NCBI RefSeq assembly: GCF_000426845.1
Contig: NZ_AUGD01000013.1
Location: forward strand, 124,001-188,000
Direction: 5' to 3'
From: Bradyrhizobium sp. in8p8
GTDB lineage: Bacteria; Pseudomonadota; Alphaproteobacteria; Rhizobiales; Xanthobacteraceae
Length of the DNA stretch: 64,000 bases
The translations under genes and the position numbers were made by a program. The notes under the pieces were generated by a model. It had not been told where the DNA came from, ran no database searches, and saw only the letters and a list, made by a program, of their open reading frames with translations. Positions 17,077-25,851 of this stretch are shown here, piece after piece. Position 1 is the first letter of the stretch, and each line of letters starts with the position of its first letter.

Positions 17077-17697
17077 GTGTCGGAACAGGACGGAGACGAC
17101 GCATCACCAAAAAGAGAAGGACTGCGGGAGCAAAAGCGGCGCGAAACGTTGCGACGGATCGCGGACACCGGGTTGAGGCTCTTCCTCCGCAACGGCTATG
17201 AGGCGACCACGCTCGATGCCATCGCCGCGGCAGCGGGAATTTCGCGCCGAACCTTCTTCTATTACTTCAAGTCGAAGGAAGACATCATCCTGGCCTGGCA
17301 GGGCGGTCTCGCCGACGCCATAGGGCGGGCGGTTCTGGAGCAATCAACCAAGCAGACGCCGCTGGACGCGGTGAAGAACGCGCTGGTCAAGCTCACGGCG
17401 TCCTACGAGGACGTTCAGGCCCGCAAGCAAATGATGGAGATCGACCGCTTCATCCGCGCCAACGAGACGCTTCGCGCCCGCGAGGCCACCAAGTACGCGC
17501 AGCAGGAGCAGGCGGTCTTCGACGCGCTCTGCACGTTGTGGCCGCAGCCGAAGCGGCGGACCGCACTCCGCATGGTCGCGATGGTCTCCATCGGAGCCTT
17601 TCGCCTTGCGATCGACAGCTGGAGCCAGGACGAGGGAAGGCGCCCGTTTGCCGCCTATCTGCGCGACCGTTTCGCCAACATGAAGGCGGAAGCTTGA
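17077..17697 (+). CDS. TetR/AcrR-family transcriptional regulator
   Basis: A 206-residue regulator starting at GTG 17077. HTH: residues about 20-65 with LRLFLRNGYEATTLDAIAAA and AGISRRTFFYYFKSKEDII. The C-terminal ligand domain is all-helical. Shares an operator sequence with the SDR gene at 15129-16085, which it probably represses along with itself. The intervening region contains the hypothetical membrane protein. Ligand unknown. Confidence 0.92.
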   Translation: MSEQDGDDASPKREGLREQKRRETLRRIADTGLRLFLRNGYEATTLDAIAAAAGISRRTFFYYFKSKEDIILAWQGGLADAIGRAVLEQSTKQTPLDAVKNALVKLTASYEDVQARKQMMEIDRFIRANETLRAREATKYAQQEQAVFDALCTLWPQPKRRTALRMVAMVSIGAFRLAIDSWSQDEGRRPFAAYLRDRFANMKAEA

Positions 17698-17737
17698 GCG
17701 GCCGGTGGCGTTTGATCGGGTGAGAGTCCGATCGCCC

Positions 17738-18535
17738 TCACCCCTCCACCCGCCACAGCCGCCACCGCTCCGGCACGCCCTTGAGCCGGTGCATGCCGTG
17801 ATCCCTCAGGCTCGCCGCCGCCTGCGCCGTCATCAGCGCCCTCACCGCGCTCGACACCAGCACCTCTCCTCCGCGCGCTTTCGCCGCAACGCGGGTGCAG
17901 ATGTGGAAGGCGAGGCCGACCATTTCTCCGCCGCTGATGGTGTATTCGCCGGCATGCAGGCCGACCCAGATCTCGAGGCCGAGCGTGCGCACGGCTTTCT
18001 GGATCGCGTTCGCGCAGGCGAGGCCGGCGGCGGGCTTCCGGAATGTCGCCAGCACGCCGTCGCCGGTGGTGACGACTTCCCTGCCGCCGCACGTCTTCAG
18101 TTCCTTGCGGACGGCGGCGTAGTAATGGCCCATCACCCTCGTCCAGCGCGCATCGCCGAGCTTGGCGGCCTTCGCGGTGGAGCCGACGATGTCGACGATG
18201 AGAATGGTGGCGAGCGCCTGCTTGAGCTCCGCGTTGCGCGCGGCGGACGGGCGCCGGTTCGCGATGGGTCCGGTCAGCGGCTCGTAGCGATGATTGCGAC
18301 GCCGTGCGATCGCGGCCTTGGTGTAATCCTGCGCGCGCTGCGCCGTGCGGCAGCGGATCGTCTTCTCCTGCGGTGATCGCGCCCAATACACCTTGCGCGC
18401 GGCCCCGGTGCCCTGCACCTCCACGGCGCCCCACTTCAGGAAGACCGCCGAGCCGACGCACCTGACGCACCACGCCTTCGACGTGTATCCGGAGACGTTG
18501 GATTGATGGACTCCGATGCGAAGGAATTTCGGCAT
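17738..18535 (-). CDS. WGR-like domain fused to class III nucleotide cyclase domain
   Basis: A 265-residue protein from ATG 18535 (MPKFLRIGVHQSNVSGY). The N-terminal about 85 residues (SKAWCVRCVGSAVFLKWGAV ... RKVYWARSPQEKTIRC) resemble a WGR-type nucleic-acid-binding fold. Residues about 110-265 are a class III cyclase domain with metal Asp in ILIVDIVGSTAKA and TTGDGVLATF. The adenine-selecting Lys of ILKFIGDG-type cyclases is Thr here, and the NxxxR segment is FHICTRV, so activity or base choice is uncertain. No membrane segment. Confidence 0.75.
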   Translation of the reverse strand: MPKFLRIGVHQSNVSGYTSKAWCVRCVGSAVFLKWGAVEVQGTGAARKVYWARSPQEKTIRCRTAQRAQDYTKAAIARRRNHRYEPLTGPIANRRPSAARNAELKQALATILIVDIVGSTAKAAKLGDARWTRVMGHYYAAVRKELKTCGGREVVTTGDGVLATFRKPAAGLACANAIQKAVRTLGLEIWVGLHAGEYTISGGEMVGLAFHICTRVAAKARGGEVLVSSAVRALMTAQAAASLRDHGMHRLKGVPERWRLWRVEG

Positions 18536-18711
18536 GAAGATGCGGCCAGAGACCGTTTGGGCGTCGCTTTCGCAAAGGCTAGTCGCACATTCCTGCGTTG
18601 GCAACCGGGCCTCCGCCCCCCTCACTTCAGCAAGGCAACCTCATCCGGGAGCGACTTCCAATTCGATGTGCTATCCTCCTGTGGGGCGGCAGAAGAAAAC
18701 CCGGAGAAACC

Positions 18712-19080
18712 ATGGCAACGAGTGTCAAGCAAATGCTGGAAGCTGCGAACGCGGAGGTCCCGAAGATCGCCTCGGAGCAGGCGGCCGAGATGATCAACAA
18801 GGGCAACACGCTGGTGGTGGACGTTCGCGACGCGCCGGAAGTCGCCGCCAGCGGCAAGATCGCCGGCGCCGTCAACGTCTCGCGCGGGATGCTCGAGTTT
18901 CGCGCCGACCCGGAGTCGCCCTATCACGACAAGGCGTTCGACAGAAGCAAGACCGTCATCCTCTATTGCGCATCCGGCGGCAGGTCGGCGCTGGCCGGCA
19001 AGCTCCTGAAGGATATGGGCTACGAGAACGTCTACAACCTCGGCGGCTTCAAGGACTGGACGGGCCCGGTGGAGAGGTAG
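18712..19080 (+). CDS. Rhodanese-like sulfurtransferase
   Basis: A 122-residue single rhodanese domain starting at ATG 18712 after CCGGAGAA. LVVDVRDAPEVAASGKIAGAVNVSRG and the active loop YCASGGRSAL with catalytic Cys (about residue 89) are intact, followed by LLKDMGYENVYNLGGFKDW. Moves sulfane sulfur between cytoplasmic acceptors. No signal peptide. Confidence 0.92.
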   Translation: MATSVKQMLEAANAEVPKIASEQAAEMINKGNTLVVDVRDAPEVAASGKIAGAVNVSRGMLEFRADPESPYHDKAFDRSKTVILYCASGGRSALAGKLLKDMGYENVYNLGGFKDWTGPVER

Positions 19081-19175
19081 GGGATACAAGCAGCGCGGTT
19101 CCCTCGACTGCGCTGCGAACTCCGATTGGCACTTCCTGCGACAAGGCGCGTTGCGGTCTTTTCGAGGAGGTGCAG

Positions 19176-19382
19176 ATGACCAAGACGAAGGCGTCCGACA
19201 CGCAAGTCGCGAGCACCGGAGCGCAGCCGGCACTCAATCCCGGCGATGAAGCCCCGTCGGGAACGACGGGCACCGGTGAGGATGTCTGCCCGGACTGTAA
19301 CGGCAAGGGGCGGATCGACGGCGCTCCCTGCGAGACCTGCAGGGGGAGCGGGACCGTCACCCGGGCCATCGGCGGGGCCTGA
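19176..19382 (+). CDS. Small DnaJ-type zinc-finger protein
   Basis: A 68-residue protein from ATG 19176, preceded by GAGGAGGTG. The N-terminal half is disordered-looking (Gly/Thr/Ala). The C-terminal half has CPDCNGKGRI and CETCRGSGTV, two CxxCxGxG units as in the DnaJ cysteine-rich domain, enough to bind one Zn. There is no J domain. Possibly a chaperone-related or membrane-biogenesis zinc ribbon. Lies 95 bases after the rhodanese gene. Confidence 0.8.
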   Translation: MTKTKASDTQVASTGAQPALNPGDEAPSGTTGTGEDVCPDCNGKGRIDGAPCETCRGSGTVTRAIGGA

Positions 19383-19468
19383 CCGGCTCGGTCGATCGAG
19401 GCTTCATCCTTGAAGCAACGATCGGCCTCCACGTGCGTTTTGCCTGCGGAGACTCCGCGAGGCGCGCC

Positions 19469-19648
19469 ATGAGCAGGGATAACGAACTGAAGCCCGACGA
19501 TTTCCCGATCCAGGCCGACAAGGACAAGCTGAGGACGCACAAGGGCGAGCCGGTTGCAGTGGCGGAATCGGAGCAGATTGCGGACGAGATCGCCGACCGG
19601 CTCAACGAGCACGCCCACCAGGAAGAGCAGGATCGCTGGTCGGCCTGA
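19469..19648 (+). CDS. Small hypothetical protein
   Basis: A 59-residue acidic, helical protein starting MSRDNELKPDDFPIQADKD and ending HQEEQDRWSA. ATG 19469 is the sensible start; the 12 residues before it are Cys/Arg-rich. No cysteine, signal or membrane segment. Resembles small stress-type soluble proteins, but I recognise no family. Confidence 0.6.
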   Translation: MSRDNELKPDDFPIQADKDKLRTHKGEPVAVAESEQIADEIADRLNEHAHQEEQDRWSA

Positions 19649-19808
19649 GGGCACGCGCGCTCCGAACGGGAAACAGGAACGCTGATAGGGCTGATAGGAA
19701 CGGCTTGATAGGAACGCCTTGGGTTCCCGCGCATTGGGCCACGCCGGGGTTCTGCAATTCCGGCACATGGCGGCCCCGGCAAGCCCTCCCCCGGACCGGC
19801 CGGGGCCG

Positions 19809-19850
19809 CCTGACCCCAACCCGCAGGAGCCTGACCCCAACCCGCAGGAG
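19809..19850 (+). repeat. Tandem duplication of a 21-base ribosome-site segment
   Basis: Two perfect 21-base copies in direct tandem (19809-19829 and 19830-19850), each ending CCCGCAGGAG. The second supplies the ribosome site of the gene at 19856; the first is a duplicated, misplaced copy. Confidence 0.9.
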
Positions 19851-19855
19851 CAGAC

Positions 19856-20149
19856 ATGAAAGCACTCGTTCTCGCAGCGCTAGTCGCGGCGCTCGCCTCC
19901 CCTCTCGCCGCATTCGCCCAGGGCGGTACCGGCGCATCCAGGACCGGGTCGAGCATCAATTCGAGCGGGACCGGCGGGACGACAGGCGCGGGAGCTTCGG
20001 GCCTCAACACATCCGCGGACAACAACAGCGGCGGCGCGAGCGCACCGGCAAAGTCATCGACCATGCGGCCGGGCGACAACGATCCTTCCAGGCGGGACCA
20101 GGGCGGTCGGCAGGCCGAGCCGAACGCCCCCGGCACCCAGCGCAAATAG
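19856..20149 (+). CDS. Small secreted Gly/Ser-rich protein
   Basis: A 97-residue protein with a clear Sec signal (MKALVLAALVAALASPLAAFAQ, cleavage after AFA). The mature part is Gly/Ser/Thr/Asn-rich then polar with a Pro/Arg/Gln C-terminus, so mostly disordered. No enzyme motif. Its ribosome site lies in a tandemly duplicated segment. Function unknown. Confidence 0.75.
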   Translation: MKALVLAALVAALASPLAAFAQGGTGASRTGSSINSSGTGGTTGAGASGLNTSADNNSGGASAPAKSSTMRPGDNDPSRRDQGGRQAEPNAPGTQRK

Positions 20150-20175
20150 CCGCGGCGTTTTGCGGCCGTTCGCGC

Positions 20176-21366
20176 TCACTCCGGATAGGCAAACAGCTCG
20201 ATCGGTTTGCTGAAGCCGCGCACCTCGTGCTGGCCGACATGCTCCAGCGCGAACTCGTTCTCCACCAGGTCGGCGAAAGCGCGCGAGAGAAGCACCTTCC
20301 TGCCGATGGTCTTGGTCAGCGCCTCGAGGCGGGAGGCCATGTTGACGGCCGGGCCGATCACGGTGAAGTCCAGCCGGCTCGATGATCCGATATTGCCGTA
20401 CATAACGTCGCCGACGTGGACGCCGATGCCGTAATTCAGCGGCGCGCGGCCGGTCCCGTTGTTCCGCTCGTTCAGCGCGGCCATGGCCTGCCGGGCTTCG
20501 GTCACGGCATGCAGCAGGTTCGCGCAGGCGTTGGGCTGGCTCAGCGGGAAGATGGCGAGCAGACCGTCGCCGATGAACTTGAGGATCTCGCCGCCATGGC
20601 GCGCGATCGGCTCGGACATCGCGTCGAAATAATCGTTGAGCAGATCGATGACGTCGTCGCGCGGCCAGTTGTCGGAGATCTTGGTGAAATCCCTGAGGTC
20701 GCAGATCATGATCGCCGCGCGCACCGTGGTGCCGGTGCCGCGCCTGGTGGCGCCGGCCAGAATCAGCTCGCCGGCGTGGGAGCCGACATAGGTCTCCAGC
20801 AGCGTCCGCGCCAGGCGGTTCTTGATACGGATCTCGCTGACCAGCGCCAGCACCGGCAACAGCTTCTTCAGGCCCGCAATGTGCGCACCGTCGAAGCCGC
20901 CGGGCCGATCGGTCGCGAAAGTGACGAGATGGCGCTTGCCGAGCGTGTGGAGTAGCGGCCAGGCGACATAGTCGGTCAGGCCCTTGGCCCGCATCTCGTC
21001 ATAGAGGGTGTGCTTGCGGCCCAGCGTGGGATCCTGCTCGAGCCGCTCGCGCACCTCTTCGGCGCCATCCTGGATTTCGCTGGCGGCGCTGCCGATATAC
21101 TCGGACCGCTCGCGAACTTCATAATCGACCAGCGCGATCTCCGCATTGCGCATCCCGTCGGACCACATCATGCGGGCCCCCAGCCATTGCGGGTGATTGA
21201 TCAACACGTGCAGCGTCGCGCGCTTCAACGGAATGCCGGCCTGCTGGAGGCGAATGCACATCTGCGCGAAGATGTCGTCGATGAAGCGCTCGTCGCGTGT
21301 GCCGTTGGTGAGCCAGTCGACGACGCCATCGGCAGGTGTGGCGGCGTTATTCGGAAGCGCGTTCAT
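20176..21366 (-). CDS. Adenylate cyclase, class III, soluble
   Basis: A 396-residue protein from ATG 21366 (MNALPNNAATPADGVVDWL). The N-terminal about 200 residues form a helical/GAF-like sensor region. The cyclase domain starts near residue 220: metal Asp in IMICDLRDFTK, Lys and metal Asp in EILKFIGDG, then LDFTVIGPAVNMASRLE with the transition-state Asn/Arg pair. All residues for catalysis are visible, so it should make cAMP in the cytoplasm. No transmembrane segment. Confidence 0.9.
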   Translation of the reverse strand: MNALPNNAATPADGVVDWLTNGTRDERFIDDIFAQMCIRLQQAGIPLKRATLHVLINHPQWLGARMMWSDGMRNAEIALVDYEVRERSEYIGSAASEIQDGAEEVRERLEQDPTLGRKHTLYDEMRAKGLTDYVAWPLLHTLGKRHLVTFATDRPGGFDGAHIAGLKKLLPVLALVSEIRIKNRLARTLLETYVGSHAGELILAGATRRGTGTTVRAAIMICDLRDFTKISDNWPRDDVIDLLNDYFDAMSEPIARHGGEILKFIGDGLLAIFPLSQPNACANLLHAVTEARQAMAALNERNNGTGRAPLNYGIGVHVGDVMYGNIGSSSRLDFTVIGPAVNMASRLEALTKTIGRKVLLSRAFADLVENEFALEHVGQHEVRGFSKPIELFAYPE

Positions 21367-21516
21367 GTCCTGCCCTCGAGCGGCGGTCTGCATCGGGGCA
21401 GTTATCGTGCTCAGCATTGCCGCGTCAACCTGCCCAATTGCCCGGTTTGTACGCAGTGGCTTGCGGTCGTTGTTTGAGCATGAACCTTCCGGAAAATCGC
21501 TGCGCACTTCTGCGGA

Positions 21517-22101
21517 TCAATCGACGATGCGGATCGATCCCAGCACAGCCAGGCCGGATGCGAGGACGAGCTGCGATGGCTCCCCCGTTTCGACCTTCAG
21601 CGTGCCCTGGCTCGGGATCGCAAAATCCTCACGGCCAAGACGAACAAGGCAATCGCCGCGCGCGGCGTAGACGAGACGCGTTCCCGCGGCGAGCGGCCGC
21701 TCGCCGGGTTCCCTAAGCGCCTCGAGCTCGATCTCGGCCGCCCCCCGCCGCGCCATCAGGTTCACGACCTCGACCGGACCGGCCTCGAGCTCGGTGACAA
21801 TCTCGAGCTCGCCGGTGAAGCGCACCGTCGTAAAAGGTTCACGCTCGTCGAATTCCTGCGTAGGCGATTTCAGCACCAGCCCGCGCCCGCCGACCACCAT
21901 CTGCAAGCGGTCGATGCCGGGCATGTAGGAGAACGGGCCGGGCGCCACGATCGGGGTCGAGGCAAAACGCCAGACCAGGCTATCCCAGTCCTTCTGCCGC
22001 GCATCGGCCCGGTGGGCGTCCGCGATGTCGGTGAAGGTGCCGCCGCCGTTCTTCCAGGGCGAGCGGGTGTAGTGTTCGGATTTGAGCAGTGTGGTTTTCA
22101 T
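21517..22101 (-). CDS. hutD: HutD/Ves family protein
   Basis: A 194-residue cupin-like protein from ATG 22101. The N-terminal YTRSPWKNGGGTFTDIA is the HutD/Ves signature, followed by WRFASTPIVAPGPFSYMPGIDR. HutD is linked to histidine utilisation in other bacteria, but no hut genes are present here, so the role in this location is open. Lies between two adenylate cyclases on the same strand. Confidence 0.85.
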   Translation of the reverse strand: MKTTLLKSEHYTRSPWKNGGGTFTDIADAHRADARQKDWDSLVWRFASTPIVAPGPFSYMPGIDRLQMVVGGRGLVLKSPTQEFDEREPFTTVRFTGELEIVTELEAGPVEVVNLMARRGAAEIELEALREPGERPLAAGTRLVYAARGDCLVRLGREDFAIPSQGTLKVETGEPSQLVLASGLAVLGSIRIVD

Positions 22102-22181
22102 GTCCACATCATGCGCGGGACAGACCGGCTTTGCCACCGGTTTTCACTTCAGCCGCTGAATCTCGAGTCGGGTTTATGTCG

Positions 22182-24269
22182 CTATTTCGACGTCAATGCC
22201 GCCACGGGTCGCCAGGCGCTATCAGGCGACGTCGCGGCGAACTGCCGGCATCGGTCACGCATCAGTTCGGCCGGACGATCGCGGCCGCGCTGCTTCAACA
22301 CCATCTCGAAGTCGGCGAGCGCGTCGGCGAACCGCCGCGCACGATAGGCGGCGAGGCCGCGCTCGTAATTCGCGATCCAGCCGGGGTCCGCCGCTGTCTC
22401 GTTCACCATCCCAATCAATTCGTAGGCCGAGAGACCCTCCTCGCGTCCGTAGACAGCGATGCTGTCGACCTCGCGCGTGATGACGGCACCGCGCACCAGA
22501 CGTTCCGTCGCTTCGCCGATCAGGATCTGCGTGCCATAGGATTTGTTGGCGCCTTCGAGCCGGCTGGCGACGTTCACGGCATCGCCGATCACGGTGTAGT
22601 TCAACCGCAGCTCCGAACCGATATTGCCGACCAGCATGCGGCCCGAATTGATGCCGATGCGGATCTGGAGCGGCTGGCCGAGATCGTCGACGAGGCCCGA
22701 TTGTTCGATCGCCCTGCGGCAGGCGAGCGCAGCGCGGCAGCAGCGCGCAGCGTGATCGGCTTGCGGCTGCGGCGCGCCCCAGAACGCCATCACGGCATCG
22801 CCGATGAACTTGTCGATGGTCCCGCCATTGGCGACGATGATCTCCGAGGTCTGGTCGAGATAGTGCGACAAGAGCGGCACCACGCGATCGCCCAGCCGCT
22901 CGGACAGGCCGGTGAAGCCGGCGATGTCGATGAACATCACGCTGAGCTCCTGCACGCTGCCGCCGGGGCTCGCCTCGACACCCTGGCGCAGCAGGCCGCG
23001 GACGAGATCGGCCGGAATGAATTTGCGGAAGGCGGAGAGGCCGGCCGCCATCTCGGCAATCGCACCCGACAGGCTCGCGATCTCCTTGAGCCGCGAGGGA
23101 TGACGGCGCACCTGCTCCAGCGCGAATGCCTCGACGTGGCGAAGCTCGCCGACGACGCGCGACAGCGGCGCGGCGATGACGGAGCGCGCCAGCATCGCCG
23201 AGCCAAGCGCTGCGAGCACGGCACCGATGGCGAGGCCAAGGATCAGGCGCTGCAACGTCGTCTCGACCGGCCCGAGAAACTCGGCCTCCGGGATCACGGT
23301 TGCAAGCGACCAGCCGGGAAACGGCAGCGGCGTCAGCGCCACCTCGTAGGCCGCGCCGCCTGACGTGAGGCGACTGCGCCAGGCTTCCTTGCGCCCCGCT
23401 TCACCGGCCTTGCCGAGCGCAAGGCGCGCGAGCGGCAGCAATCTCGTATCGCCACGTGCCGGATGGAGTTCGTCAGCGTCCTTGTCCGGCGCGGCGACGA
23501 GCTCGCCGCTGCCGTCGACGATGAAGGCCGTGCCGGTGCGCCCGACCTCCAGCTGCGACAGGAAGCGCGCAAGGCGCGTATACTCGATGATGACGGCAAG
23601 CACGCCTTGCCGCTCCTGGTAGACGTCGATCGGCCCGGCAAAGGCGATCGACGGCCGTTCTCCGGACGCATGCTCCGACACCCTGAACCATTGCGGATCG
23701 TCCGCGCTGAGCCCGGATTTGAACCAGGCCTGGTCGGCAACATGGAACGAGGTCGGCTCGAAGCGGCGATTGGCGAACTCGATGTCGCCGGGCACGACGT
23801 CATATTCGTCGATGCGGCGCTCGCCCGGATGATCCGTCAGCGAGATTTCCATCATCTCCAGGCGGCGATCGCCGAGCTTGTGCGCGGCGAAGAAGGAGCC
23901 GTCGGGCCAGCCGAACGCGACCCAGGAGATCGTCGCCTGCGACTGCAATTGCGAGAGGAAGACGAATTCGCGCTTGTCGGCCTCGCGGGTGTCGAGCACG
24001 TTCTGCAGGAACAATGTGCGGATCGCGGTATGCGCGGCGCGCGCCTCGTCGACGATGGCCGCGACCTCCTTGCGCACCGCCGCCACGATCTGCTGGTTGA
24101 TGGTCGAGGCAAGCTGCCGGCTGGTCGCCTCGGCCGTACGCCACCACAACAGGCTGGAGAGGGCTGCTGTCAGCAGGATCGCCGTCAGGACCAGCGCAGA
24201 CACGGCGAGGCGGATGCTGACCGTCACCCCTGCGATCGCATGAAGCCGTCGTTCGGGATCGACCTTCAT
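22182..24269 (-). CDS. Membrane adenylate cyclase with Cache sensor and HAMP-like region
   Basis: A 695-residue protein from ATG 24269 (24305 also possible). TM1 at about residues 15-45, a large periplasmic double-Cache sensor to about 330 (GPIDVYQERQGVLAVIIEY, VDGSGELVAAP), TM2 LGLAIGAVLAALGSAMLA, then HAMP-like linker and cyclase domain from about 440. The catalytic set is complete: VMFIDIAGFTG, TIDKFIGDAVMAFWG, LNYTVIGDAVNVASRLE. C-terminal tail resembles a TPR pair. Senses an extracytoplasmic ligand and makes cAMP. Confidence 0.92.
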   Translation of the reverse strand: MKVDPERRLHAIAGVTVSIRLAVSALVLTAILLTAALSSLLWWRTAEATSRQLASTINQQIVAAVRKEVAAIVDEARAAHTAIRTLFLQNVLDTREADKREFVFLSQLQSQATISWVAFGWPDGSFFAAHKLGDRRLEMMEISLTDHPGERRIDEYDVVPGDIEFANRRFEPTSFHVADQAWFKSGLSADDPQWFRVSEHASGERPSIAFAGPIDVYQERQGVLAVIIEYTRLARFLSQLEVGRTGTAFIVDGSGELVAAPDKDADELHPARGDTRLLPLARLALGKAGEAGRKEAWRSRLTSGGAAYEVALTPLPFPGWSLATVIPEAEFLGPVETTLQRLILGLAIGAVLAALGSAMLARSVIAAPLSRVVGELRHVEAFALEQVRRHPSRLKEIASLSGAIAEMAAGLSAFRKFIPADLVRGLLRQGVEASPGGSVQELSVMFIDIAGFTGLSERLGDRVVPLLSHYLDQTSEIIVANGGTIDKFIGDAVMAFWGAPQPQADHAARCCRAALACRRAIEQSGLVDDLGQPLQIRIGINSGRMLVGNIGSELRLNYTVIGDAVNVASRLEGANKSYGTQILIGEATERLVRGAVITREVDSIAVYGREEGLSAYELIGMVNETAADPGWIANYERGLAAYRARRFADALADFEMVLKQRGRDRPAELMRDRCRQFAATSPDSAWRPVAALTSK

Positions 24270-24584
24270 CGCTGCCTTCGCCTTACGCGTCCACCCCGGA
24301 AGCACTGACAGTGCCTACGTCGCCGGTGCGCGTTCGTTACCTCTCTGGCGGAATCATGGGCCCGGCACCAATGCCCGGCGGCTAATGTCTCGATAGAAGC
24401 TCGGCATTGGCTTTGCGCCGACGCCTGCCCGCTAATCCCTCCAAGCGCACCGCCCGTGCGCCCGATCCAACGGGTCTTCACGAACTCGTGAGCAACCTCG
24501 TCCGTAACGCCGGCTGCACGCGAGCGAAGGAGACGAAGCGCCAATCGCCTGAAGGGCGATGCCATCTCGAAACAGGAGAATTCG
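24270..24584. other. Divergent gap between cyclase and bufferin operon
   Basis: Holds the promoter region of the operon at 24585 and the upstream region of the cyclase. A ribosome site ACAGGAGAA lies at about 24573-24581. I see no palindrome or reading frame that I would defend as a feature. Confidence 0.4.
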
Positions 24585-24890
24585 ATGTCTGCCAAACACG
24601 CCGTTACCTCCCTCGTCCTCGCCGGAGCGGTGTCGACCGCGCTCGCGACCCTTGCCGCCGCCGGTCCGCTGAGCAAGGCCGAGGCCGAAGCCGCCGTCGC
24701 CGCCAAGAAGGAAAAGTGCTTCGGCGTCGCGCTGAAGGGCCAGAACGATTGCGCGGCCGGACCAGGGACGACTTGCCAGGGCACCTCGACCGTCGATTAC
24801 CAGGGTAATGCCTGGAAATTCGTGCAAGGCGGCACCTGCACCAGCATCGAGCTGCCGAACGGCAAGAAGGGTTCGTTGAAGCCGGTGTGA
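24585..24890 (+). CDS. bufA1: Bufferin-type RiPP precursor (DUF2282, BufA1-like)
   Basis: A 101-residue precursor with an N-terminal Sec signal (about residues 1-27, cut near TLAAAG). The mature region carries four cysteines at 45, 56, 64 and 85 in the DUF2282 pattern KEKCFGVALKGQNDC, TTCQG and GGTC. DUF2282 peptides are substrates of DUF692/MNIO enzymes, which modify cysteines to thiooxazoles that bind copper (established for bufferins). First gene of a four-gene operon; ATG 24585 follows CAGGAG. Confidence 0.9.
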   Translation: MSAKHAVTSLVLAGAVSTALATLAAAGPLSKAEAEAAVAAKKEKCFGVALKGQNDCAAGPGTTCQGTSTVDYQGNAWKFVQGGTCTSIELPNGKKGSLKPV

Positions 24891-24933
24891 CGACCGGCGC
24901 GAGGTCGGCCCGAACTGCGAAGGGAGCAGCACG

Positions 24934-25851
24934 ATGAGCACGGCGATCAGGCCCACCTCGCCAACAGCGATGCCGCTCCGCTTTGCACTGCCGATCGGCG
25001 GCGTCGCCGGGACGAGCTTCAAGCCCGAGCATCTCCCGGCGATTCTCGAAGCAGGACCTCGGCGCGGCTTTTTCGAAGTCCACGCCGAGAACTACATGGG
25101 CGCCGGCGGCCCGCCGCATCGCGCGCTGGAAGCGATCCGCCGCGAGCATCCACTCTCGCTGCATGGCGTCTGCATGTCTATCGGCGGACCGCGGCCGCTC
25201 GACAAGGCGCATCTGGCGCGCTTCCGAGGCCTGGTCGCACGCTATCAGCCAGCGCTGGTGTCCGAGCATCTTGCATGGTCCACGCACGAGACCAGCTTCT
25301 TCAACGATCTTCTTCCCCTGCCCTACACCGAAGCGACGCTGGCCTGCGTCTGCGACCACATCGATCAGGTACAGGAAGCGATCCGGCGGCCGCTGCTGCT
25401 GGAGAACCCGTCGACCTATGTCGCATTTCGCGAATCCTCGATGAGCGAGACCGAATTCATTCGCGCGGTGGCAGAGCGCACCGGTTGCGGCCTGCTGCTC
25501 GACATCAACAACGTATTCGTCTCCGCAACCAACCACGGATTCTCGGCGCTCAACTATCTCGCGGACTTCCCGCTGTCGCGCGTCGGGGAAATTCATCTCG
25601 CCGGGCATGCCGAGCAAGCCGACGACGAAGGTGATCTGCTGTTGATCGACAGCCATGACGGCCCGGTCGCCGACGCAGTCTGGAAGCTCTATGAGATCGT
25701 GATCGGTCGCCGCGGTGCCGTGCCGACGCTGATCGAGTGGGACAGCAGGATTCCCGATTGGCCGATCCTGGAGGCGGAAGCCACGGCGGCCCAGGCGATC
25801 CTCGACCGGCGTCAGTCTGCCGTGCCAGCAGGAGAGCGCCATGCCGCCTGA
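24934..25851 (+). CDS. bufB1: DUF692 multinuclear non-heme iron oxygenase (MNIO, BufB-like)
   Basis: A 305-residue TIM-barrel enzyme. Metal-ligand segments are visible in order: VHAENYMG, SLHGV, SEHLAW, LLENPSTY, LLLDINNVFV, IHLAGHA, DSHDGPV and LIEWDS, matching DUF692. It is expected to oxidise precursor cysteines in the cytoplasm before export. ATG 24934 (MSTAIRPTSP) follows AAGGGAGCAGC. It lies 43 bases after the precursor and overlaps the DUF2063 gene by 11 bases, so the two are translationally coupled. Confidence 0.93.
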   Translation: MSTAIRPTSPTAMPLRFALPIGGVAGTSFKPEHLPAILEAGPRRGFFEVHAENYMGAGGPPHRALEAIRREHPLSLHGVCMSIGGPRPLDKAHLARFRGLVARYQPALVSEHLAWSTHETSFFNDLLPLPYTEATLACVCDHIDQVQEAIRRPLLLENPSTYVAFRESSMSETEFIRAVAERTGCGLLLDINNVFVSATNHGFSALNYLADFPLSRVGEIHLAGHAEQADDEGDLLLIDSHDGPVADAVWKLYEIVIGRRGAVPTLIEWDSRIPDWPILEAEATAAQAILDRRQSAVPAGERHAA

